DNA of 5,822 bases, taken from contig DFGU01000053.1 of assembly GCA_002371785.1 (NCBI GenBank), forward strand, positions 1-5,822. The letters are read 5' to 3'. Position numbers and translations under genes: made by a program. The notes beneath the pieces are model-generated. The model was not told where the DNA came from and made no database searches. It saw only the letters and a program-made list of their open reading frames with translations. Source of the stretch: Bacteroidales bacterium UBA3742. GTDB taxonomy: Bacteria; Bacteroidota; Bacteroidia; Bacteroidales; Paludibacteraceae. This document shows positions 1 to 5,637 of this stretch, piece by piece (position 1 is the first letter of the stretch; each line of letters starts with the position of its first letter).

Positions 1-433
1 TCATCACCTTGCTCGCCTCCACGATTGCCTCTTCCGGAGATAAAATCATCATTTCATCATTGAGCGGCATAGCCGCGATCATTTCATCATTAGTAAGCCA
101 TTCTCCAATCGCCAGTGAATAGTCAAACGCCAAGGCTTTGGTCCAGGGCTTACCGGCTGCTTTCGCTTCGCGCAGTACGTCCATCGCCACAAAATCCTCT
201 CCCGGAGCTATCGCGTCGTAGTAGCGATCGGCAAACTTGAGCGCAATCTCTTTACCCAGGCGGCTTACGCGCAAAATCATGCATGGCGTCACGCCGATCT
301 CTTGGCTCCAATCCGGCACGAAGAAAGGCTTCCGTCCGTTCAGCAGACAACTGTCGCCTTTCAGCACCATCTCCCATTCGCCATTAGCCTTTCGCCCTTC
401 GCCATTACTATGTACAAAGCCTATTATCTTCAT
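1..433 (-). CDS. FAH-family protein, 3' end outside window, probably catalytically degenerate
   Basis: The frame is open from an ATG at 433-431 to the window edge, giving 144 visible residues starting MKIIGFVHSN. The segments LLNGRKPFFVPDWSQEI (about 30-46), a block around RLGKEIALKFADRYYDAI (58-75) and KPWTKALAFDYSLAIGEW (95-112) match the layout I recall for small fumarylacetoacetate hydrolase/2-keto-4-pentenoate hydratase-like proteins of about 200 residues. The start fits a leader of about 12-15 nt after the promoter at 452-483. Oddities: residues 10-19 (NGEGRKANGE) are encoded by a heptanucleotide array also found in slyD; the acidic E-x-E pair expected after the FVPDWSQEI segment reads GVTPCM instead; a 14-bp direct repeat encodes NDEM twice near residues 115-128. 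Some family members hydrolyse or decarboxylate beta-diketo or oxo-acid substrates, but I would not assign activity here. Family call fairly likely; function unknown. Confidence 0.78.
   Translation of the reverse strand, partial: MKIIGFVHSNGEGRKANGEWEMVLKGDSCLLNGRKPFFVPDWSQEIGVTPCMILRVSRLGKEIALKFADRYYDAIAPGEDFVAMDVLREAKAAGKPWTKALAFDYSLAIGEWLTNDEMIAAMPLNDEMMILSPEEAIVEASKVM
48..91. repeat. 14-bp direct repeat, 30-bp offset, inside the FAH-family gene
   Basis: ATCATTTCATCATT occurs exactly at 48-61 and 78-91. The 30-bp offset is ten codons, so both copies are read in the same frame and encode NDEM followed by I or M. This looks like a small in-frame duplication in a part of the protein that seems shortened relative to the family. 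Confidence 0.75.
379..406. repeat. Heptanucleotide array (4 units) inside the FAH-family gene
   Basis: Four adjacent 7-bp units begin at 379, 386, 393 and 400, with consensus CGCCWTT (variants AGCCTTT and CGCCCTT in the middle); a degenerate fifth unit lies at 372-378. On the coding strand they encode residues 10-18 plus the first base of codon 19, reading NGEGRKANG(E). The array at 2080-2107 in slyD differs at only two of 28 positions. Because the unit is 7 bp, gain or loss of one unit would shift the reading frame. Confidence 0.88.
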
Positions 434-451
434 TACACCGAATTAAGCGTG

Positions 452-483
452 CAAAGATACAACAATTTTTTGGAATATGCAAA
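452..483 (-). promoter_or_regulatory. Bacteroidota-type promoter for the FAH-family gene
   Basis: On the minus strand the -33 box TTTG (483-480) is separated by 20 bp from the -7 box TATCTTTG (459-452), matching the Bacteroidota housekeeping consensus TTTG-N19-21-TAnnTTTG. A start site near 445-448 would leave a leader of about 12-15 nt before the ATG at 433. The stretch 447-465 is nearly identical to the lptD promoter (18 of 19 bases). Confidence 0.85.
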
Positions 484-486
484 CAA

Positions 487-516
487 TTTTATGAAAAAGT
501 ATACTTTTTCTTAAAA
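487..516. promoter_or_regulatory. 30-bp near-perfect palindrome between der and the FAH promoter
   Basis: The core GAAAAAGTATACTTTTTC (493-510) is an 18-bp perfect palindrome. After one mismatched pair (492/511) the symmetry continues for five more pairs out to 487 and 516. It lies 3 bp upstream of the -33 box and 70 bp past the der stop. It could be an operator for the downstream promoter or an AU-rich terminator for der readthrough, since transcription from the right would meet a U-rich second arm. The two options cannot be separated by sequence alone. Confidence 0.5.
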
Positions 517-530
517 ATCATCCAATTTCT

Positions 531-586
531 AACGACCAACGACTAACGACTAACGACTAACGACCAACGACCAACGACTAACGACC
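531..586. repeat. Tandem array of eight AACGACY heptamers touching the der stop codon
   Basis: Eight contiguous 7-bp units start at 531, 538, 545, 552, 559, 566, 573 and 580. They are identical except for the last base, which runs C,T,T,T,C,C,T,C. The final base of the array (586) is also the last base of the der TAG on the minus strand. The array is intergenic, with no obvious coding role. Similar simple arrays occur between genes in some Bacteroidales, from general familiarity only. Confidence 0.95.
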
Positions 587-1899
587 TATTTCCCTCTAAT
601 AAATAATTGCACGGGTGTTCCGTTGAAGTCCCACCACGAGCGCAACTTATTCTCCAGGAAGCGGCGGTACGGTTCCTTCACGTACTGCGGCAGGTTGGCA
701 AAGAATACGAAGGTCGGTACCTGGGTATTCGGCAACTGGGTGCAGTACTTGATCTTGATATACTTGCCCTTGTTGGCTGGGGGCGGGTAGTTCTCGATCA
801 GCGGCAGAAACTTGTCGTTCAGTTGGGCCGTAGGTACCTTGCGCTGCTTGTTCTCATACACATGCAGGGCCGTCTCCATCACCTTGTAGATGCGTTGTTT
901 GGTGAGCGCCGAGGTGAAGATGATCGGGAAGTCGGTAAACGGGGCCAGACGTTCGCGGATGGCGTTCTCATAGCCCTTGATGTCCTGGGTCGTCTTGCTC
1001 TCGACGAGGTCCCATTTGTTGACGCACACCACCAATCCTTTCTTGTTCTTCTGCACCAGCGCGTAGATATTCAGGTCCTGCGCCTCGATGCCACGCGTAG
1101 CGTCCAGCATCAGGATGCAGACATCCGAGTTCTCGATCGCACGGATTGAACGTACTACGGAGTAGTACTCCATATCCTCCGTCACCTTGGCTTTCTTGCG
1201 GATACCGGCCGTATCGACCAGATAAAAATCCTTGCCGAACTTGTTATACCGTGTGTAGATCGAGTCGCGCGTCGTACCCGGTATGTCTGTCACGATCGAG
1301 CGCTCCTCGCCGATCAGGGCGTTCAGTATGCTTGACTTACCGGCATTCGGACGACCTACGATAGCAAACCTCGGCAGGTCGTCTATCTCCTCGTCGGTAT
1401 CGTCCTTGCGGAAACGCGAACATATCTCGTCCAGCAGGTCACCGCTACCCAGGCCGTTCTCGGCAGAGAGGATGAACGGTTCGCCCAGCCCCAACTTGTA
1501 GAACTCGGCCGCACCGTACTGATTCTCAAACGTATCCACTTTGTTCACGGCCAGCACCGTCGGCTTCTTGGCCTGACGCAGCAGGTGCGCCACCTCGGTG
1601 TCGAACTGGGTCACACCCTCGTTCACGTCCACCACCAGCAGCACCACATCGGCCTCCTTGATGGCAATATCCACCTGACGGTTGATCTCGCTCTCGAACG
1701 TATCGTCCGAGTTGACCACCCATCCGCCGGTGTCGATCACCGAAAACTCCTTGCCGCACCACTCGCACTTACCGTACTGACGATCGCGCGTCGTACCGGC
1801 CGTATTCATCACTATCGCCCTACGGGTACCCGTCAGGCGGTTAAACAGGGTCGATTTCCCAACATTAGGACGACCCACTATAGCCACAATATTCGCCAT
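586..1899 (-). CDS. der: Ribosome biogenesis GTPase Der (EngA)
   Basis: This is a 437-residue tandem-GTPase protein, a normal length for Der. It binds late 50S precursors in the cytoplasm and is generally essential. GTPase domain 1 shows G1 GRPNVGKS (9-16), the switch-I TTRDR (36-40), G3 DTGG (56-59), G4 NKVD (119-122) and a G5-like SAENG (145-149). An acidic linker (about 166-175) follows. Domain 2 shows G1 GRPNAGKSS (182-190), TTRDS (209-213), G3 DTAG (229-232), G4 NKWD (294-297) and G5 TSAL (329-332). The C-terminal KH-like domain spans about 355-437. All nucleotide-binding motifs are intact. The start MANIVAIVGRPNVGKST is canonical and an AT-rich leader precedes it. No TAnnTTTG promoter is visible in the spacer before it, so co-transcription with slyD is likely. 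The stop codon abuts the heptamer array. Confidence 0.98.
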   Translation of the reverse strand: MANIVAIVGRPNVGKSTLFNRLTGTRRAIVMNTAGTTRDRQYGKCEWCGKEFSVIDTGGWVVNSDDTFESEINRQVDIAIKEADVVLLVVDVNEGVTQFDTEVAHLLRQAKKPTVLAVNKVDTFENQYGAAEFYKLGLGEPFILSAENGLGSGDLLDEICSRFRKDDTDEEIDDLPRFAIVGRPNAGKSSILNALIGEERSIVTDIPGTTRDSIYTRYNKFGKDFYLVDTAGIRKKAKVTEDMEYYSVVRSIRAIENSDVCILMLDATRGIEAQDLNIYALVQKNKKGLVVCVNKWDLVESKTTQDIKGYENAIRERLAPFTDFPIIFTSALTKQRIYKVMETALHVYENKQRKVPTAQLNDKFLPLIENYPPPANKGKYIKIKYCTQLPNTQVPTFVFFANLPQYVKEPYRRFLENKLRSWWDFNGTPVQLFIRGK

Positions 1900-1950
1900 A
1901 GCCTAAAAATTTTTAATTCTTACTAATTTTTACTATCTTGTTTGTAAGCA

Positions 1951-2035
1951 CATCAACTCAATCGGAGGCCTCTCGAGCGGAATGGGACCGCGAGAGTAGT
2001 CTCGCAGGGGGCGAGTTACTCCGATGAGTTCGATG
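1951..2035. other. Structured slyD-der spacer: long stem enclosing alternative hairpins
   Basis: CATCAACTCAATCGGAG (1951-1967) pairs with CTCCGATGAGTTCGATG (2019-2035) over 16 base pairs with one bulged base on each side. Inside it, GCGAGA-GTAG-TCTCGC (1990-2005) forms a perfect 6-bp hairpin with a 4-nt loop. A competing hairpin pairs 1971-1980 with 1988-1995 (8 bp with a two-base bulge) and uses the same 1990-1995 arm, so the two exclude each other. The outer stem starts 3 bp after the slyD stop and ends 51 bp before the der start. It could be an attenuator, a processing site or a mobile remnant; no U-tract follows, so it is not a classic terminator. Confidence 0.6.
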
Positions 2036-2038
2036 GGT

Positions 2039-2629
2039 TTACTCTCCGCATCCTCCGCAACCTCCGTCGCCGCAGCATTCGCCTTTAGCCTTTCGCCCTT
2101 CGCCTTTGCATTTGCCGCCTCCGTGGCAGCAATGCTTCGGATGACGTATCTGGTCCAGCTCCTCGGTCGTGGCATCACGCACCTCCAGCACTCGGCCCAC
2201 AAAGTGCAGGTACTCACCGGCCAGCGGATGATTCAGGTCGATGGTCACTGTCTTGTCCGCTACCTCTACGACGTAGGCATGCACGATCTGGCCCTCGGCC
2301 GTATGCATCGGGATCACGTTGCCTTCATACACGCGCTCGTCGTCAAACTCGCCGTCACCGTTGTAGAACATCTCTCGGGGCAGTTGCTTGAGTCCGCGCT
2401 CGTCGTACTCGCCGTAGGCATCCTCGCAGGCAATGGTGAAGTCGAACGCATCACCCGGCTCTTTACCCGCCATAGCGGCCTCAAAGGCTGGTAACATCAT
2501 GCCTTCGCCGTGACAATAGATCAACGGACGTTTCTCCGTGGCCTGCTCATAGAGCTCCTCTTGGCCCTCTGTCTCTCCGGCAATATACAGGTCGTACGTT
2601 GCCGTCACTACTTTTTGATTTTCAATCAT
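2039..2629 (-). CDS. slyD: SlyD-like FKBP-type peptidyl-prolyl cis-trans isomerase
   Basis: A 196-residue cytoplasmic protein without a signal peptide. SlyD proteins isomerise X-Pro bonds, act as chaperones, and in proteobacteria deliver nickel through a His/Cys-rich tail. The FKBP strands lie at about 1-70 and 125-152. They include the segment around LIYCHGEGMMLPAFEAAMAG (36-55) and the SlyD signature DLNHPLAG (131-138). The insert-in-flap chaperone domain lies between, about 71-124. The tail from 163 is metal-ligand rich: His163, 166, 169 and Cys167, 168, 174, 185, 186, 191, 194. Residues 175-184 (KGEGRKAKGE) interrupt this tail and are encoded by the heptanucleotide array shared with the FAH gene. 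An octamer repeat lies 5 bp before the ATG, and no consensus promoter is visible, so it is probably read from lptD. The family call is firm; the symbol is slightly less certain because Bacteroidota often carry several SlyD-like paralogues. Confidence 0.92.
   Translation of the reverse strand: MIENQKVVTATYDLYIAGETEGQEELYEQATEKRPLIYCHGEGMMLPAFEAAMAGKEPGDAFDFTIACEDAYGEYDERGLKQLPREMFYNGDGEFDDERVYEGNVIPMHTAEGQIVHAYVVEVADKTVTIDLNHPLAGEYLHFVGRVLEVRDATTEELDQIRHPKHCCHGGGKCKGEGRKAKGECCGDGGCGGCGE
2080..2107. repeat. Heptanucleotide array (4 units) inside slyD
   Basis: Units begin at 2080, 2087, 2094 and 2101 with consensus CGCCTTT (internal variants AGCCTTT and CGCCCTT). They encode residues 175-183 plus the first base of codon 184, KGEGRKAKG(E), inside the metal-binding tail. 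The array is 26/28 identical to the one at 379-406 and in the same codon phase. The two differences are T versus A in the first and fourth units. Confidence 0.88.
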
Positions 2630-2634
2630 ATAAT

Positions 2635-2658
2635 CTTCAAATTTTCAAATCTTCAAAT
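2635..2658. repeat. Octanucleotide repeat YTTCAAAT x3 just upstream of slyD
   Basis: CTTCAAAT, TTTCAAAT and CTTCAAAT are contiguous at 2635-2642, 2643-2650 and 2651-2658. On the minus strand the array ends 5 bp before the slyD ATG, so it forms the translation-initiation region, which here is AT-rich and has no Shine-Dalgarno sequence. Confidence 0.85.
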
Positions 2659-2663
2659 CTTAA

Positions 2664-2734
2664 TCGGGGTCCCCGAAAATTTTAATTTTTGGGGAGAGCG
2701 GAGGCCTTGGTCGCTTTAATGAGCGCCGCTCATT
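2664..2734. other. Cluster of palindromes in the lptD-slyD spacer
   Basis: Three dyads lie in the 130-bp spacer. AATGAGCG-C-CGCTCATT (2718-2734) has perfect 8-bp arms. TCGGGG-T-CCCCGA (2664-2676) has perfect 6-bp arms. 2671-2681 pairs with 2684-2694 (CCCC and AAAATT against AATTTT and GGGG, one wobble or mismatch). The last two share the CCCC at 2671-2674, so only one can form at a time. No long U-tract follows on the minus strand, so I do not call an intrinsic terminator; an RNA-stabilising or attenuating role is possible. Confidence 0.55.
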
Positions 2735-2759
2735 CTGTGCAATCCAAGAGCCGACGCGA

Positions 2760-5585
2760 CTACCACCAATCTACGCGTTTATTCGTGCTATTATAACTCG
2801 TCTTATCGTACTTCAGGTCCGCCAACATCGAAGCATTCACGCCGATATGGAAGGTATAACTCTTGTTCGGCCCGAACGGCACAAAGCTGGCCGACATATT
2901 CCAGCAGTGCAAGTCGCGACTGACGTTGAACGTGGCCGTGTTAAACCGCTTGTTCTTGAAGTCGAACGTCGTGCTCGCACTCACTTTCCAGCCGTCGCCA
3001 AGCGATATATTGCCCGACAGACTCAGGTAGTGGGTCCACACCATCTTATAGTACATCTTCTCGTAGTCGAACTCGCTACCCGCACCGTAGTTGACGGAGT
3101 AGTTGAACGACAGGCTCCAGTTGATCTTGGTCTTCACGTACCCGTCATCCACTTCGGCTGCCTCCGTCTCCTTGTTGTGGTCGTGGTCGTGCACCTTGCC
3201 GTTCACACCCATACCGTCCTCCGTCACGCTGAACGGCTCGTCCTGCTCCTCCTCATGCTCCTCATGCTTCTTGCCGTCTTTCTTGCCGAACCATTTCTTG
3301 AAGGTGTCGTTGTTGAACGTGTAGCTGAACTGGAATCCCGTTCCGCTCCAGTGTGGGAAGCGGCCGTTCTTCCAGTACTGCTTGTTGGTGCGCACCGGTC
3401 GGCCGTACGAGTCCAGCTCGTACATATACGGATCCAGGGTCGTGCGCAGCGAGATACTCGGCAGCGCCTTCAGCCACGGCGTCTTGAAGCGCAGCAGGAT
3501 GTTAAAGCGTTCCCAGTTCATCGAGTCGGCAATGAAGTTGTAGCCACCCGAGATGCTGAACTGGTCGATCAGGCTCACCACCTTAAATGGCTCCTTACCC
3601 GTCGTATCCTTGCGGTTGACGATCTTCATCTCCAGGTTGTTGTCGATCGAGAAATGCAGACTGGCCGCGGCGCCGTTGGGCGCATTGCCGTATATCGCTC
3701 CCGGGAAGCGATCATAGACGCGGTGCTCATACACCGGGTTGCCTTGGTCGTCTATTTTCTGTATCTTGCGGCCCGTCACGCTGTCCACGCCCGAATAGAT
3801 CGGCTCTTCGTACGATCCGTAGTAGCCCCATCCGGCTTTGCCGAAGTCGGGGTGGTAGCTGAACGATAGCGAAGGCGTGATCACGTGCCGGAATTTCTCC
3901 ACCTTGCTATTGGGGAACACCTTCTTTGATGGCGTGAAGAATCCGTATAGCTTGGTAGACATACTCAGGCCCACATCAAAGTTGAAGACGTTGTAGAACC
4001 CTCGCGTCGTGTCGCGCGTCAAGGCCTGTTGCTGCTCGTCGAATGTGCAATCCACCCGCTGGAAATACATACGATCCGTCAGACTGATCGATGGCGTGAT
4101 ATTCAGGTACTTAAACAACGCAAACGTAGCCGATATGCTCGGTATGCTGTGCCGCATTCCCGTCTGCCAGTCGCGTAGGAAGTCCGAGTGCAAGATCTTG
4201 TCTTCCTTGATGCTGCTCACCGAGATACGTCCCTCACCCGTGTAGCTGAAGCCGATCTTCTCATACCATTTCTCCTTGCCCACCGGCTTCTTGCGCTTGA
4301 AGGGGTATATCTTGCTCATGTTGACTGTCAGTTGCGGCAGGGTAAGCGAGATAGTCGAGTCCTTGGTACGCTGGTTGACGTTCATCGTCAGACTGATATT
4401 CCACGGACTGTTCGGGAAGCGCTGGGTATAGTTGATCGACGAACTCTTCTCGTTCTCCGAGTATAGCGCCGTGTTGTAGTAGCTGTTGATGTTCGATCGG
4501 TTGTAACCGCTGGTCGAGAAGTTGACGCTCGCCGAGAAGTTGCAGTACGGATTGGCCTTCGGGTCCTGCGAGTGGGTCCATTTCACCGAGAAATTGGTCC
4601 GCTTCTCATAGTCCGGCATGTCTCGTTCACCCGTCACGTCCGTACGGTAGGCTATCGACACGTTGCCGTTGAACCAATACCGTTTCGTATAGCGGCTGTT
4701 GGCATAGACGGCCCAGGTGCCCTTTGAGTATATATCGCCCTTCACCTCCAGATCCACGTAGTCGTTGATCGCGAAGTAGTAGCCCAGACCACTCAGGTAC
4801 AATCCGCGCGTACCGTCGTCGCCGAAGTTCGGCATGATGAGTCCGCTCGAGTATTTGTTCGTGAAGGGGAAGAAACCGAACGGTATGGCCAGCGGTAGCG
4901 GCACTTCGCCCACCACCATATAGGCCGGACCCGTCGCTACGTAGTCGCCCGGCTTCACCTTGGCCTTTGTCATCCGTAGGTAGAAGTGCGGATGCTCGTG
5001 CTGGTCGCAGGTCGTGTACTTTCCACCGGCCATCATCAGTACGTCTTCACCCACTTTCTTGGCCTTCTCCGCAATGATGTATCCCTCGCCTTGCTGGGTG
5101 ACGACGTTCTTGATAAATCCTTTCTGCGTCTCCAGGTTGTAGATCATCTCGTTGGCGCTGTAAGAGTCCTTTTGGTCTTTATACACAGGCCGTCCGATCC
5201 ATTCGTCATTCACCGAGTCATATCGTCCCGTGGCGTAGATCGTACTGCTGTCCATGTTCATGCGGATATACTCGCTCTCCAGCTCCATGCCTTCGAACTT
5301 GATATTTCCTTTTCCGAACAGGAATGCCCGGCCGTCTTTGTACACCACCATCGAGTCATTTGACGAGTAGGGTATAGGCGACTTCACGCTGTTGTTCTGC
5401 TTGATGACGACTACGCTATCCTCTTTCTCTTCCGGTATCGTATCGCCCAATATATCCGCCAAACGGGTAGGGGACAGCTGATCCGGGTGAACAGCCTGTT
5501 CCGACTGCCGCACCTGACCAAATGCCCCTACGGCGACCATTGCGGCCACCATCAGCATGATAATATGTTTCGCGTAAGCGCGCAT
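2760..5585 (-). CDS. lptD: Putative LPS-assembly outer-membrane protein LptD (OstA/Imp)
   Basis: A 941-residue protein within the Bacteroidota LptD size range. With LptE it takes lipopolysaccharide from the periplasmic bridge and inserts it into the outer leaflet. Residues 1-23 are a signal peptide (R2 and K6, hydrophobic 8-22, AFGQ at the likely cleavage site). The OstA/LptA-like periplasmic domain spans about 73-205, including GRAFLFGKGNIKFEGMELES (85-104). The transition segment TTC (191-193) followed by GPAYMVVGEVPLPLAIPFGFFPF (219-241) and SSGLIMPNFG (246-255) matches the proteobacterial TTC and P-Y-FPV region. The rest is alternating aromatic/polar strands typical of the large beta-barrel, ending in the aromatic residues WW. 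Cys193 and Cys894 align by eye with the N- and C-terminal cysteines that form the barrel disulfide in E. coli LptD. Residues about 766-817 are a His/Glu/Lys/Asp-rich loop. The start fits a promoter at 5603-5634 and a short leader. Confidence 0.93.
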   Translation of the reverse strand: MRAYAKHIIMLMVAAMVAVGAFGQVRQSEQAVHPDQLSPTRLADILGDTIPEEKEDSVVVIKQNNSVKSPIPYSSNDSMVVYKDGRAFLFGKGNIKFEGMELESEYIRMNMDSSTIYATGRYDSVNDEWIGRPVYKDQKDSYSANEMIYNLETQKGFIKNVVTQQGEGYIIAEKAKKVGEDVLMMAGGKYTTCDQHEHPHFYLRMTKAKVKPGDYVATGPAYMVVGEVPLPLAIPFGFFPFTNKYSSGLIMPNFGDDGTRGLYLSGLGYYFAINDYVDLEVKGDIYSKGTWAVYANSRYTKRYWFNGNVSIAYRTDVTGERDMPDYEKRTNFSVKWTHSQDPKANPYCNFSASVNFSTSGYNRSNINSYYNTALYSENEKSSSINYTQRFPNSPWNISLTMNVNQRTKDSTISLTLPQLTVNMSKIYPFKRKKPVGKEKWYEKIGFSYTGEGRISVSSIKEDKILHSDFLRDWQTGMRHSIPSISATFALFKYLNITPSISLTDRMYFQRVDCTFDEQQQALTRDTTRGFYNVFNFDVGLSMSTKLYGFFTPSKKVFPNSKVEKFRHVITPSLSFSYHPDFGKAGWGYYGSYEEPIYSGVDSVTGRKIQKIDDQGNPVYEHRVYDRFPGAIYGNAPNGAAASLHFSIDNNLEMKIVNRKDTTGKEPFKVVSLIDQFSISGGYNFIADSMNWERFNILLRFKTPWLKALPSISLRTTLDPYMYELDSYGRPVRTNKQYWKNGRFPHWSGTGFQFSYTFNNDTFKKWFGKKDGKKHEEHEEEQDEPFSVTEDGMGVNGKVHDHDHNKETEAAEVDDGYVKTKINWSLSFNYSVNYGAGSEFDYEKMYYKMVWTHYLSLSGNISLGDGWKVSASTTFDFKNKRFNTATFNVSRDLHCWNMSASFVPFGPNKSYTFHIGVNASMLADLKYDKTSYNSTNKRVDWW

Positions 5586-5636
5586 ATATGCAAATTAGCG
5601 TGCAAAGGTACAACAAATTTTTCATATATGCAAATT
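5583..5636. repeat. 14-bp direct repeat bracketing the lptD promoter
   Basis: CATATATGCAAATT occurs exactly at 5583-5596 and 5623-5636, 40 bp apart. The upstream copy contains the -33 box (5631-5634); the other contains the lptD start codon (5583-5585). A paired operator is possible, or a duplication event. Confidence 0.8.
5603..5634 (-). promoter_or_regulatory. Bacteroidota-type promoter for lptD
   Basis: On the minus strand, TTTG (5634-5631), a 20-bp spacer and TACCTTTG (5610-5603) match the Bacteroidota TTTG / TAnnTTTG consensus. A start site near 5595-5598 gives a leader of about 10-13 nt to the ATG at 5585. The spacing and surrounding bases match the FAH-gene promoter almost exactly. 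Confidence 0.88.
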
Positions 5637-5637
5637 T

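Noticed and set aside
531..586. Tandem array as a CRISPR
   Set aside because: The units are 7 bp and directly adjacent with no unique spacers, so it is a simple tandem repeat.
607..1149. A 180-codon plus-strand frame opposite der
   Set aside because: It is antisense to the intact, motif-complete Der coding sequence, and its composition is a complement artefact.
1933..2217. A 94-codon minus-strand frame overlapping the slyD end and the slyD-der spacer
   Set aside because: It overlaps the slyD tail out of frame; its apparent repeated PIEL motif comes from the inverted-repeat arms, not from protein homology.
2635..2665. A promoter for slyD from TAAGATTTG on the minus strand
   Set aside because: It has three rather than two bases between TA and TTTG, and lies within the octamer repeat, so it does not match the consensus.
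1963..2707. CGGAGGCCT shared by both spacers (1963-1971 and 2699-2707)
   Set aside because: Nine matching bases without flanking similarity is too short to call a repeat family.
2847..3869. A 340-codon open frame on the plus strand opposite lptD
   Set aside because: It is fully antisense to a well-supported beta-barrel gene, is dominated by Val/Arg/Leu as expected from the complementary reading of a GC-biased gene, shows no domain and has no promoter of the Bacteroidota type nearby.
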